16,105 nt of DNA from PNAI01 sp964575715 (lineage in GTDB: Bacteria; Pseudomonadota; Alphaproteobacteria; Rhizobiales; Xanthobacteraceae): positions 1 to 16,105 of the forward strand of contig CAZNSG010000109.1 in assembly GCA_964575715.1 (NCBI GenBank). Reading direction: 5' to 3'. The notes beneath the pieces are model-generated. The model made no database searches. It was not told where the DNA came from and was given only the letters and a program-made list of their open reading frames with translations. The first letter of the stretch is position 1. Every line of letters starts with the position of its first letter. Of the stretch, positions 6,689 to 14,691 are shown piece after piece. A program made the translations under genes and the position numbers.

Positions 6689-7891
6689 TTACTGAAGCCG
6701 CTGCACGCGCATCCACAAGACGCCGATGAGCGCCACATTGCCCAGCGCGAGGCTGCTCAACACCGCCATCGTTAAGTCCGCTCCATAACACTCGATTAGC
6801 AATGCGCCAGCCAACGGCGCCAACGCCTGCACGATCAGGCTCGGGAATGCGAGGCGGCCCATCAATGTGGCGTAACGATCTGGCCCAAAGAGAGCGAGCG
6901 GCAGTGTGCCGCGCGCAACCCACATGATGCCGTAGCCCGCGCCATAAAGCGCAATCGCAAGCGCAAGAATTGAAAGGCCCGCATAGAGCAACGCAAGGCC
7001 GATCGCCATCAAAAGACAGGATGCGATCATCGTCCAGATCGGATGATAGTGTTCTCCGAAGAGGCGTTCGATTACGCGAGCGCCGACCTGCGCAGGTCCA
7101 AACAGCGCGCCAAGCGCAACCGCGAATGCGTAGTCAGCGCCCCTCGCCTGCAGGAAGATCAAAAGATGCACAACGACGATTGATCCAATGCCGGCTGAGA
7201 TCGTGAGCACCAGGGCAAGCAACGCAACCGTCGGCCAGGTGCGCGGAAGCGGGTGGGCTGCTGTTGGCCCTGGCGCGGCAACGCGATTGTCAAAGGTTTC
7301 ACCCGTTGGCCTCACTGGCACTTTCGGCATCACCGCCATCTGCAGCGGCAATGACACAAGCAGGTGTAACGCGGCATAGATCAGGCAGGCGCCGCGCCAG
7401 CCGAAAGACTCGGCCAAAAACGCGCTCAGCGGCCAGCACACGGTGCTGGCGAAGCCGCCAAAAAGTGTGAGGTTGGTTATCGGTACCCGCGCATCTTTGC
7501 CATAAATTTTGCCGAGGGCGGCGAATACGGCGTCGTAAAGACCCGTCCCCATTCCGCCGCCAATCGCGACCCAGGCCAGGAGATAGAGCGGCAAATTAGG
7601 CGCCAAGCCCGCACCGGCAAGACCGGCAGCATAAAGAATGGAAGAGAGCGCGAGCACAGGCCGCCCGCCCCTGCGGTCGATGACCGCGCCGACGCGCGGC
7701 GCAATCAGTCCGGCGACCAGCAGCCCAATGGAAGTGCCGCCCACCACCCAGCCGAACGCCCAACCGGTGTCGGCAACAATCGGCGCGGCCAGCACGGCCG
7801 GAAAATAGAACGAAGTCCCCCATCCCAAAATTTGGGCAGTGCCGAGAGCTGTGATGAGAAACGGCCGGGAAACTTGCATGATCGCTTTCAT
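6689..7891 (-). CDS. Major facilitator superfamily (MFS) transporter
   Basis: A 400-residue inner-membrane protein with about 12 hydrophobic segments in two halves, separated by a polar loop around 195-225 (PVRPTGETFDNRVAAPGPT). The loop between segments 2 and 3 carries the MFS motif A form GAVIDRRGGRP. The N-terminus (ITALGTAQILGWGTSFYFPAVL) resembles the monocarboxylate-type and uncharacterised MFS branch rather than sugar porters. The substrate cannot be read from sequence; uptake or export of small organic acids is a guess. ATG 7891 or ATG 7879 (MQVSRPF) may be the true start, and neither has a strong ribosome-binding site. The same-strand C45-type hydrolase follows after a 143-bp gap, so cotranscription is possible but not shown. 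Confidence 0.9.
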   Translation of the reverse strand: MKAIMQVSRPFLITALGTAQILGWGTSFYFPAVLAAPIVADTGWAFGWVVGGTSIGLLVAGLIAPRVGAVIDRRGGRPVLALSSILYAAGLAGAGLAPNLPLYLLAWVAIGGGMGTGLYDAVFAALGKIYGKDARVPITNLTLFGGFASTVCWPLSAFLAESFGWRGACLIYAALHLLVSLPLQMAVMPKVPVRPTGETFDNRVAAPGPTAAHPLPRTWPTVALLALVLTISAGIGSIVVVHLLIFLQARGADYAFAVALGALFGPAQVGARVIERLFGEHYHPIWTMIASCLLMAIGLALLYAGLSILALAIALYGAGYGIMWVARGTLPLALFGPDRYATLMGRLAFPSLIVQALAPLAGALLIECYGADLTMAVLSSLALGNVALIGVLWMRVQRLQ

Positions 7892-7903
7892 GCCAGGGGG
7901 CCA

Positions 7904-7961
7904 CGTACTGGTAGCGAATGCTCCGCTAGCGCCAGCGGCCTTAGCGCTCCGGTGCAGTACG
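7904..7961. repeat. Imperfect palindrome upstream of MFS gene
   Basis: An outer inverted pair CGTACTG (7904-7910) and CAGTACG (7955-7961) encloses an inner pair CCGCT (7923-7927) and AGCGG (7934-7938). It begins 13 bp before the MFS start codon on the minus strand. It could be an operator or an mRNA leader structure. Confidence 0.4.
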
Positions 7962-8057
7962 GGCGGGTTCCGGCCATGGCAAAATTAACTAGCTCTTAAA
8001 GCCGTCATGCATTTTCTGCAATGCTGCATCGCAACATTATCTCTATTGCAGCGCACT

Positions 8058-8063
8058 TATAAT
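8058..8063 (+). promoter_or_regulatory. Possible -10 box for the DUF1127 gene
   Basis: A perfect TATAAT lies about 60 bp before the DUF1127 start codon in the AT-rich divergent gap. No good -35 box sits 16-18 bp upstream, so this is weak support. Confidence 0.3.
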
Positions 8064-8122
8064 CCCTATGTCTACGCTTGAACGAGGTGCAATTCCTCAC
8101 ATTAATCAAAAGGATGACTGAC

Positions 8123-8278
8123 ATGATGCTAGCACAAATCGGGCGCTTCCTCCGGCAGTGGCGGAGTTACAATAAAAGCCTGCGCGAGCTTAGCCAACTC
8201 GGTGACCACGAACTCGCGGATATGGGCATCAGCCGCTCGGATATCCCGCGCGTCGCTTGGGACAGCTCCAGCCGCTAA
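8123..8278 (+). CDS. DUF1127 (YjiS-like) small protein
   Basis: A 51-residue basic protein, typical in length for DUF1127. The core WRSYNKSLRELSQLGDHELADMGISRSDIPRVAW is the family signature: the RELxxLxDxELxDxGIxRxDI helix-turn pattern. Members are abundant in Alphaproteobacteria; some longer or related ones are linked to phosphate and carbon metabolism or RNA turnover, but this one's role is unknown. The frame extends upstream to a TTG at 8078, but AAAAGGA at 8108-8114 sits at proper distance for ATG 8123 (or 8126). ATG 8114 overlaps that site and is less likely. Confidence 0.85.
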   Translation: MMLAQIGRFLRQWRSYNKSLRELSQLGDHELADMGISRSDIPRVAWDSSSR

Positions 8279-8294
8279 CCCTTGGCCTTGAAGA

Positions 8295-8322
8295 GGCGCC
8301 TGCCGTTCAGGAGGCGGGCGCC
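8295..8322. terminator. Hairpin between convergent genes
   Basis: GGCGCCTGCC, an 8-nt loop and GGCGGGCGCC form a 10-bp stem with one G-T pair. It lies 16 bp behind the DUF1127 stop and overlaps the end of the convergent ModA-like gene. No T-tract follows on either strand, so it would be an atypical terminator. Confidence 0.4.
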
Positions 8323-9074
8323 ATGCCCCTGGATTTGAGCACCGGCTCGGCGGACGGGCCCGATAGGGCCTTGATCAGGGCAATAGCCGGCTCGCTTACC
8401 TTGGTGCTCGCGCTCAGCCCTGCGGCATAGGTCGTGTAGTTCTGGATCTCCACCGGCAATGGGCCAACCAGCGTCACCCCCTTTACAGGCAGGATCTCGC
8501 TGATCTGGTGAATACCGATTTCCGCCTCGCCCCGCACTATGTGCTCGGCAACCAGCCCACCGTGAATCAGCTTGGCCTTTGGCTTGATCTGGTCGAGTAT
8601 TTCCAGCTTCGAAAACAGGCCGGTGAGATAAATACCGCTTGAGCCGCCCGAGGCAGGATCGATATAGGCCACGGATTTTGCGGCTAGCAGGCTCTTCTTG
8701 AACGCCTCGACCGTTGAAATGTCTGGGCGTGGGGCGCCTTCTTTCACCATAACGCCAACGCCGACGCGGGCGAGATTGACCCGGCTGCCCGCGACCACCT
8801 TGCCGTTCTTGGCGAGACCTTCGACGGCACCCGGCGAAACTACCACCACATCGAACGCCTCGCCGCCCTCGATGCGCTTGACCAGCGCGCCGACGGTATC
8901 ATTCTGCACGATGACCTTGTGGCCGGTCTGTTTTTCAAATTCCGGCAACAGCTCCAGCACGACTTGCTTGTAGGCACCCGCGGTGAGCAGCTTGATCTCG
9001 GCGGAGGTAGCCGCTCCGGCATTTCCAACTGCGAACATGATCGCGCTCGCAAGCAGCAGCAGTTTCGCTTTCAT
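8307..9074 (-). CDS. ModA-like periplasmic substrate-binding protein
   Basis: A 255-residue exported protein with a signal peptide (MKAKLLLLASAIMFAVGNAGA, cut near Ala21). The mature part has the type II binding-protein fold of the molybdate/extracellular solute family: IKLLTAGAYKQVVLELLPEFEKQTG, then FDVVVVSPGAVEGL, ASGGSSGIYL, GEAEIGIHQISEI, and a C-terminal PVEIQNYTTYAAGLSAST strand. True ModA binds molybdate as the first step of ModABC uptake. Here no modB or modC is adjacent, and ligand residues cannot be confirmed, so the ligand may be another oxyanion or an organic acid. GGAGAGTGAGAG precedes the ATG as a ribosome-binding site. It diverges from trmFO. Confidence 0.82.
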   Translation of the reverse strand: MKAKLLLLASAIMFAVGNAGAATSAEIKLLTAGAYKQVVLELLPEFEKQTGHKVIVQNDTVGALVKRIEGGEAFDVVVVSPGAVEGLAKNGKVVAGSRVNLARVGVGVMVKEGAPRPDISTVEAFKKSLLAAKSVAYIDPASGGSSGIYLTGLFSKLEILDQIKPKAKLIHGGLVAEHIVRGEAEIGIHQISEILPVKGVTLVGPLPVEIQNYTTYAAGLSASTKVSEPAIALIKALSGPSAEPVLKSRGMAPAS

Positions 9075-9115
9075 CTCTCACTCTCCGTTGTCCGGAATAA
9101 ACTCAACTCAAGTAC

Positions 9116-9121
9116 ATTATA
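9116..9121 (-). promoter_or_regulatory. Possible -10 box for the ModA-like gene
   Basis: On the minus strand this reads TATAAT, 42 bp before the ModA-like start codon, in the AT-rich 89-bp divergent gap shared with trmFO. No clear -35 box was found, so this is a weak call. Confidence 0.25.
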
Positions 9122-9163
9122 AATAACATTGCCGCTTGCTCAGCAGCAGCTTAGTAATTAGCC

Positions 9164-10582
9164 ATGACAGATAAGCAGATGCAACCGGTTCACGTCATCG
9201 GCGGCGGGCTTGCCGGCTGCGAGGCGGCCTGGCAGATCGCCGCATGCGGCGTGCCGGTGGTGCTGCACGAGATGCGGCCCGTGCGGACAACGCGGGTGCA
9301 CAAGACCGACGGGCTTGCCGAACTGGTCTGCTCCAATTCGTTTCGCTCCGACGATCGCGAGAGCAATGCCGTCGGCCTGCTGCACGAAGAAATGCGCCGG
9401 CTCGGCTCGCTGGTCATGCGCGTCGCCGACGGCAATCAGGTGCCGGCAGGCGGGGCGCTGGCGGTCGATCGCGACGGATTTTCCGCGGCAATTACGCAGG
9501 CGCTCGCGTCGCATCCGCTGATCGAAATCCAACGCGAAGAGGTCACGGCACTCGCGGCCGAATGGGACAACGTCATCGTCGCGACGGGCCCCCTCACCTC
9601 GCCGGCGCTCGCGGATTTCATCCGCGCGCTAACCGGCGAGGAGTCGCTCGCATTCTTCGATGCGATTGCGCCGATCGTGCATCGCGACACCATCGATCTG
9701 TCGGTCGCCTGGTTCCAATCGCGCTACGACAAGGTTGGTCCGGGCGGCACCGGCGCCGACTACATCAATTGTCCGCTCACGCGCGAACAATACGATGCTT
9801 TCGTCGGCGCCCTCGTTGCCGGCGAAAAAATGTCGTTCCATGATTGGGAGGCCACACCGTATTTCGACGGCTGCCTGCCCATTGAAGTGATGGCCGAACG
9901 CGGGCCGGAGACATTGCGGCATGGGCCTATGAAACCATTCGGCCTGACCAATTCACATCGGCCGGAGATCAAGCCTTACGCCGTGGTGCAACTACGCCAG
10001 GACAATCGGCTCGGCACGCTGTTCAACATGGTCGGCTTCCAGACCAAGCTCAAACATGGCGAGCAGTTGCGCATCTTCCGCGCCATTCCCGGCCTGGAGC
10101 GGGCCGAGTTCGCGCGGCTGGGCGGGCTGCATCGCAACACTTTTCTCAACTCACCGAGATTGCTTGATCCTGCGCTGCGGCTTGTTGCCATGCCGCGGCT
10201 GCGCTTTGCCGGCCAGATCACCGGCTGCGAGGGCTATGTGGAGTCGGCCGCGATCGGACTTCTGGCCGGCCGTTGCGCTGCGGCCGAAAGGCGGGGCGAA
10301 ACACCTTCGCTGCCGCCGCCAAACACGGCGCATGGCGCGCTGCTCGCGCACATCACCGGCGGACATATCGAGCGGATCGATGCCGGCCCGCCATCGTTCC
10401 AGCCGATGAACATCAATTTTGGGCTCTTTCCCCCGCTGGCAGGCGCGCCAAGCAAAGCTCTCGCGGGCGAGCGCCAGCGCGGGACCGCCAAAAACATTAC
10501 CAGAAAGCGCGCGCTGACCGCTCGCGCCCTTGCCGACCTGGATGCATGGATTGCCGGTGCTACCCGCATCGCGGCCGCGTGA
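9164..10582 (+). CDS. trmFO: tRNA (uracil-54-C5)-methyltransferase, folate/FAD-dependent
   Basis: TrmFO makes ribothymidine at position 54 of the tRNA T-loop, using methylenetetrahydrofolate and FADH2 rather than S-adenosylmethionine. The 472-residue length is typical. Visible: the FAD-binding motif VHVIGGGLAGCEAA at 9-22, VCSNSFRSDD with Cys56 matching the family's catalytic cysteine region, VATGPLTSP at 139-147, and FDGCLPIEVMAERG with Cys237 matching the second conserved cysteine. Further conserved blocks are GYVESAA in the GidA-like part and FQPMNINFGLFPP near the C-terminus. It ends one base before the stop of the convergent NDUFAF6-like gene, leaving no room for a separate terminator. 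The start ATG 9164 has no strong ribosome-binding site; Met6 at 9179 is an alternative. Confidence 0.96.
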   Translation: MTDKQMQPVHVIGGGLAGCEAAWQIAACGVPVVLHEMRPVRTTRVHKTDGLAELVCSNSFRSDDRESNAVGLLHEEMRRLGSLVMRVADGNQVPAGGALAVDRDGFSAAITQALASHPLIEIQREEVTALAAEWDNVIVATGPLTSPALADFIRALTGEESLAFFDAIAPIVHRDTIDLSVAWFQSRYDKVGPGGTGADYINCPLTREQYDAFVGALVAGEKMSFHDWEATPYFDGCLPIEVMAERGPETLRHGPMKPFGLTNSHRPEIKPYAVVQLRQDNRLGTLFNMVGFQTKLKHGEQLRIFRAIPGLERAEFARLGGLHRNTFLNSPRLLDPALRLVAMPRLRFAGQITGCEGYVESAAIGLLAGRCAAAERRGETPSLPPPNTAHGALLAHITGGHIERIDAGPPSFQPMNINFGLFPPLAGAPSKALAGERQRGTAKNITRKRALTARALADLDAWIAGATRIAAA

Positions 10583-10583
10583 A

Positions 10584-11435
10584 TCAAAACGCACGCGCAA
10601 GCCCGGAGCGCGCCGCGCGCCATAGAATCCATTGCCGGCGCCATTGTGCGAGTTCGGATGGGCGGAACGGCCGGTAAGATCGCCGTTCCATGCGCGCGAG
10701 CAGCGGACGCACCAGCGCCACGGGCAGCAAGGCCGGTGCAATGGCGGCCGGCAGAGCGCCGAGCAGGTCGTGCGCGGCCGCGAGATGCTGGCGGGCGCGC
10801 AGGCGCATTTCGGCCAGCGCCGCGCGCAGCTCGATCGTGGCGTTGGCGGCAAACACGTCCTCGCTTAGCGCGTGATGGCGCTGCAAGACTTCGATCGGAA
10901 CGTAAAGCTGGCGGCGCGCGGCGTGAATGGGAAGGGCACGCAGCAGACCAGCGATGGCATAGGCGATGCCCGCATGCTGGGCGAGTGCACCGATCCCCGG
11001 ATCGCGGCCATCGCTGAGAATGCGGGCGGCAAGCGTAATCACCGCCGACGATGTCTTGGCGGCATAGAGCTCAAGCGCGGCGTGGCTCGCCATCGGCTCG
11101 TCATAGAGGTCGAAGCGGCGCGCATCGATCAGTTCGGCGAGCGCCTGCGGCGGCAAACGATAGCGCACGACCACTTCGCGTAGCGCGGCGGCGACGGGGT
11201 TGGCCGCGACCTCGCCGCGGCCGGTACCGGATAGCACCTCGGCCCACCACTGCAACCTCACTTCGCCCGGCATGGGCTCGCGCGCGACCTCGCGCACGCG
11301 CGCGACTTCGAGATTGAACGCGTAGAGCACAAACAGCGCGCGGCGATATTTTTCCGGCACGAACAAGGCAGCGAGGAAGCGATCCTTGTCGCCCGCGCGG
11401 ACGAGTTGCTCGCAATGGGTGAAGGCATCTGGCAT
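10584..11435 (-). CDS. Squalene/phytoene synthase-fold protein, NDUFAF6-like
   Basis: A 283-residue all-helical protein of the squalene/phytoene synthase superfamily. It matches the branch of mitochondrial NDUFAF6, a complex I assembly factor: AFNLEVARVREVAREPMPGEVRLQWWAEVL at about 39-68, ELIDARRFDLYDEPM at 101-115 and AGLLRALPIHAARRQLYVP at 162-180. Both aspartate motifs needed for prenyl diphosphate chemistry are replaced: NLEVARVRE stands at the first and RALPIHA where phytoene synthases have RDVGEDA. A catalytic prenyltransferase role is therefore unlikely, and a role in NADH dehydrogenase assembly is inferred. The frame is open to 11528, but ATG 11435 (MPDAFTHCEQLVRAGDKDRF) begins where family members begin. 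Database names may call it phytoene synthase, which would mislead. Confidence 0.88.
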   Translation of the reverse strand: MPDAFTHCEQLVRAGDKDRFLAALFVPEKYRRALFVLYAFNLEVARVREVAREPMPGEVRLQWWAEVLSGTGRGEVAANPVAAALREVVVRYRLPPQALAELIDARRFDLYDEPMASHAALELYAAKTSSAVITLAARILSDGRDPGIGALAQHAGIAYAIAGLLRALPIHAARRQLYVPIEVLQRHHALSEDVFAANATIELRAALAEMRLRARQHLAAAHDLLGALPAAIAPALLPVALVRPLLARMERRSYRPFRPSELAQWRRQWILWRAARSGLARAF

Positions 11436-11763
11436 GATCGTAAACCGAGGGCATGGACTCATTATCGCGCAGCCATAGCCTAATAGATGCAAGTTGGATG
11501 AAGGCGAGGTCGTTTGATGACACACCATTCATGGTTGGTATTCATGGCCGGTGAGTTCGTACTGCAAGATTCAAGACTCCAGTCTGGGAGGTTTAATCAC
11601 AACTCTGTAGCCGGCCTCAAAACCGAACGTATTGGGCAGGTTATGAGGCCGTCAACGCCACTGTCGAAGGTCTGCTATCGGGGGCAATCCAGAAAACATA
11701 TGTTCACGGCGAGGTCCTTTGACCCTAAGCGGCATTCGAAGACTTAGATTCCCATCCAATTCG
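11436..11763. other. Intergenic region, no gene seen
   Basis: About 330 bp between the divergent NDUFAF6-like and NRPS-like genes. Open frames here (for example 11514-11747) have no ribosome-binding site, no recognisable motif and irregular composition. It presumably holds promoter sequence for both neighbours. I see no tRNA or structured RNA. Confidence 0.5.
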
Positions 11764-11850
11764 GCGTTAACTTTTCCACGCGTTTTTTTACAGACCGGCG
11801 GGTTCAGCGTTAACTTTTCCACGCGTTTTTTTTACAAACCGACGGGTTCC
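11764..11850 (+). repeat. Tandem 43/44-bp repeat with promoter-like boxes
   Basis: Two back-to-back copies (11764-11806 and 11807-11850) differ at three or four bases plus the length of a T-run (7 or 8). Each has GCGTTAACTTTTCCACGCG, then the T-run, then TACARACCGRCGGGTTC. Each contains a TTAACT box followed 16 bp (copy 1) or 17 bp (copy 2) later by TACAGA or TACAAA, a plausible sigma-70-like pair. Copy 2 ends 15 bp before the NRPS-like ATG. The changing T-run offers a way for spacer length to vary. Confidence 0.8.
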
Positions 11851-11865
11851 GCATAAACTGAGCCA

Positions 11866-14586
11866 ATGCAAGCGATCAAAGACGTCATTCATAATTATGC
11901 TTTAACGCAGCCTGACTGGCCGGCGATCGTTTCCATCAACAAGGCGCCGCTGTCCTACGCCCAGTTGCAGCGGCAGATCGAAGAAATCGGAGTGCAATTG
12001 CGCCGTGGCGGCTTCGCGAGCGAGACGCGAATTGGGGTTGCACTTCTCGACGGTCCCGAAGCAATCGTCGCCATCTTGGCAGTCGCCTGCCACGCAGCGG
12101 CGGTTCCAATCAACAATAGCCTCAGCGCTGATGAACTGCGGAAACTTTTCGAGCAGGCAAGCTTAGACGCAATCGTTCTGACGCAGGCGACTATTCCAGT
12201 TATCCGCAAGATTGCGATCGATCTCGAGATAACGATCATCGAAGCTTTCCCAGGCAAGGGGGCCGAGATCGCATGCACCTTGCGCATGCCCGCAAGAGCT
12301 GCCGCAACAGCGACCGAGACTGGACCCGCCTCTATCGCCCTGATCCTGCCCACCTCCGGAACGACCGGCCAACCCAAGCTTGTGCCGATCACGCACAGCA
12401 ATCTTATCAGCGAAGCCGCCAAGATACGCGACTGGTTCAAGCTGACGCCGGACGATCGCTGCCTCTCAGCCCTGCCTCTTTGCTATGCCCATGGCTTGCG
12501 GGAAATTCTGTTTCCGCCGATTCTCACGGGCGGAAGCATCGCGCGGCCCGCAAATCACACACAACTGGACATCGTCGAGTGGCTCAGCAAGCTTAAGCCC
12601 ACCTGGTATTCAACGTTTCCAATCTTTCATCGCTCAATATTCGAGCTGATTGGCGGTACCGGTTGCCCACGGCCGGTGCACAATTTGCGTTTCATTTTGT
12701 CCGCCGGAACGCCACTGAAGCCAGAGCTACAGAAGGGCTTAGAGAGCGTGCTCAGCGTGCCGGTGTTGGAATTTTACGGGATCGGCGAGGCGGGGCACAT
12801 GACGGCTAATCTGGCGCTGCCAGGGAAGCGCAAGAACGGTACATGCGGAGTGCCATTATCGGACGAGATGATGATTGCCCGCGATGGGCATGCTGTTCCT
12901 CCTGGCGAAGTCGGCGAGGTGCTTGTGCGCGGCCCTACGGTAATATCGGGGTATCTCAACAATCGCCAGGCCAATGCGGAAGCCTTCGTTGATGGCTGGT
13001 TCAGAACCGGCGATCTCGGCACCCTCGACGCCGATGGGTTTCTGTCGATCGTCGGAAGGCACAAGGAGCTGATCAATCGCGGTGGCGAGAAGCTATCGCC
13101 AATCGAAGTCGAGCAGGCGCTATTGCGTCATCCTGCCGTTGCAGAAGCCGCCGCATTTGGCTTGCCGCATCCACGCTTGGGCGAGAATGTCGCTGCGGCT
13201 GTTGTGCTGCACGCCTCGCAAACGGCCACTCCTGAAGAGCTGAAGATTTTTGTTCGCGGGCAATTGGCTCCGTTCAAAGTCCCGCGTCTCATAACGCTCA
13301 TCCGTGAACTGCCGAAGGACGTCACAGGAAAGGTTCAACGGCGGGAACTCGCTGCGACTCTAACGCGTGATTTGGCTGCGGCATCTGCCGCGGATTTAGC
13401 GAAACCTCGCTACGCTTTGGAGGCAGATCTGATGCAACTGTGGCGAAGCATCCTGGAGTGCGACTCGATCGGCCTCGACGACGACTTCTTTATAATGGGA
13501 GGCGATTCGCTGCTTGCCGTCCAAATGCGGCTTGAAGTAGAGAAGATGATCGGCTTGGTCCTCCCGGACTCGATCCCGTTTGAAGCGTCCACGATTCGGC
13601 AGTTCGCGCAGGCCGTTACCGAATGCAACGGGGCGCCGGCGTCCCCCCTCACCGATTGGTCGGAAGGTGGAGGTCGTCACATTTTCTTCTTCTTCCACGG
13701 TGATATTTTTAGTGGAGGGCTTTATGCACGACGATTTGCCGGGCTTCTAGAGAGCACGACAAGACTGATTTCCATCGCCCCCTATGGATTGGGCCACGAA
13801 CCGATTCCACCATCGATAGAACAGATGGCACGCGAGCGCCTTCCGTTGATTTTGGCAGCACAGCCCAGGGGGCCCTTCCGTCTTGGGGGCTACTGCAACG
13901 GGGGTACAGTTGCCTTTGAGTTGGTTCGTCTCTTGCAAGACGCCGGACATCGCGTTGAATTGCTCGCGCTTATTGACACGCCGATGATGAACGCAGGTAC
14001 TGCAATGCGGTTCCTCAGGCGTCGACTCGGCGGTGCACTGCGCTTTGCCGTTCGTGATGACGCCAAGCGCGAAGGACTTATGGCAACAAGCATCGTACTC
14101 ATTTGGCAAGTATACGAAAATTATCGCAAATTTCGGCAGTTATCCATGACAAAACTTCGAGCGAAAATATCAAATAATTTTAAATCCTTGAGGGGATTAC
14201 TTCGCCATTGGATCGTTGGCCATCTTCCGCCTTTCCGGTACTTGCGGTCGGGTAACTCACCCGGATCAACCAAGCCACTGCTGCAACCAGAGCCGATGGA
14301 ACGATGGAGAGTCTATTTCAGAGCACTCGCCTTATACTTCCCACAGCCGCTCAAGATTCCGATCGTATTTTACTCCGCCGATCACAGCGGCCATTGTTTA
14401 AAAAAGATATGCCCGCAAGTGGAAGTCGTAAAGGTCCCCAGCAGCCATTGGGACTGCGTCACGACGCATATGCATGTTGTCGCAGATCACCTGCGCAAAC
14501 AATTGAGCAGTAATTTGGCTGACCCGCGCCTGGAAACAGCGAACACCCCCCCAGTCTCAATTAAAATTCAGATGACGAGCGCGTGA
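11866..14586 (+). CDS. NRPS-like A-T-TE enzyme with cysteine-type thioesterase
   Basis: A 906-residue three-domain enzyme predicted to activate a carboxylic acid as AMP ester, load it on its carrier and release it with its own thioesterase; there is no condensation domain. Adenylation (about 1-500): LPTSGTTGQPK at 161-171, YGIGE at 304-308, FRTGDLG at 379-385, GRHKELINRGGEKLSPIEVE at 397-416, and catalytic Lys489 in TGKV. The RGGEK form resembles CoA ligases (PCS60/oxalate-CoA type) more than amino-acid-loading domains. Carrier (about 515-585): DDDFFIMGGDSL with phosphopantetheine Ser548. Thioesterase (about 605-880): FFFHG at 608-612, GGYCNGG with Cys677 at the nucleophile position, Asp704 in LIDTP, and a His in SSHWDCVTTH (His861 or His868). 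Composition is less GC-rich than trmFO and secF. There is no strong ribosome-binding site at the ATG, and the product is unknown. Confidence 0.88.
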   Translation: MQAIKDVIHNYALTQPDWPAIVSINKAPLSYAQLQRQIEEIGVQLRRGGFASETRIGVALLDGPEAIVAILAVACHAAAVPINNSLSADELRKLFEQASLDAIVLTQATIPVIRKIAIDLEITIIEAFPGKGAEIACTLRMPARAAATATETGPASIALILPTSGTTGQPKLVPITHSNLISEAAKIRDWFKLTPDDRCLSALPLCYAHGLREILFPPILTGGSIARPANHTQLDIVEWLSKLKPTWYSTFPIFHRSIFELIGGTGCPRPVHNLRFILSAGTPLKPELQKGLESVLSVPVLEFYGIGEAGHMTANLALPGKRKNGTCGVPLSDEMMIARDGHAVPPGEVGEVLVRGPTVISGYLNNRQANAEAFVDGWFRTGDLGTLDADGFLSIVGRHKELINRGGEKLSPIEVEQALLRHPAVAEAAAFGLPHPRLGENVAAAVVLHASQTATPEELKIFVRGQLAPFKVPRLITLIRELPKDVTGKVQRRELAATLTRDLAAASAADLAKPRYALEADLMQLWRSILECDSIGLDDDFFIMGGDSLLAVQMRLEVEKMIGLVLPDSIPFEASTIRQFAQAVTECNGAPASPLTDWSEGGGRHIFFFFHGDIFSGGLYARRFAGLLESTTRLISIAPYGLGHEPIPPSIEQMARERLPLILAAQPRGPFRLGGYCNGGTVAFELVRLLQDAGHRVELLALIDTPMMNAGTAMRFLRRRLGGALRFAVRDDAKREGLMATSIVLIWQVYENYRKFRQLSMTKLRAKISNNFKSLRGLLRHWIVGHLPPFRYLRSGNSPGSTKPLLQPEPMERWRVYFRALALYFPQPLKIPIVFYSADHSGHCLKKICPQVEVVKVPSSHWDCVTTHMHVVADHLRKQLSSNLADPRLETANTPPVSIKIQMTSA

Positions 14587-14691
14587 TCCGCCGAAATTGG
14601 TCACGAACGGATAGGAGCCGCACAGCGGCAAGATCACGTCGACTCCGTCCAATGCTCTGGCGGCTCCCGCCGTTCCAACCATGTCTCGATC

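Noticed and set aside
9118..9123. TATAAA as a -10 box for trmFO
   Set aside because: The nearest -35-like sequence (TTGTCC at 9088) is about 24 bp away, too far for a normal promoter.
11514..11747. A 77-codon open frame upstream of the NRPS-like gene
   Set aside because: No ribosome-binding site, no family motif, overlaps the 5' side of the divergent gene's region, and the product looks random.
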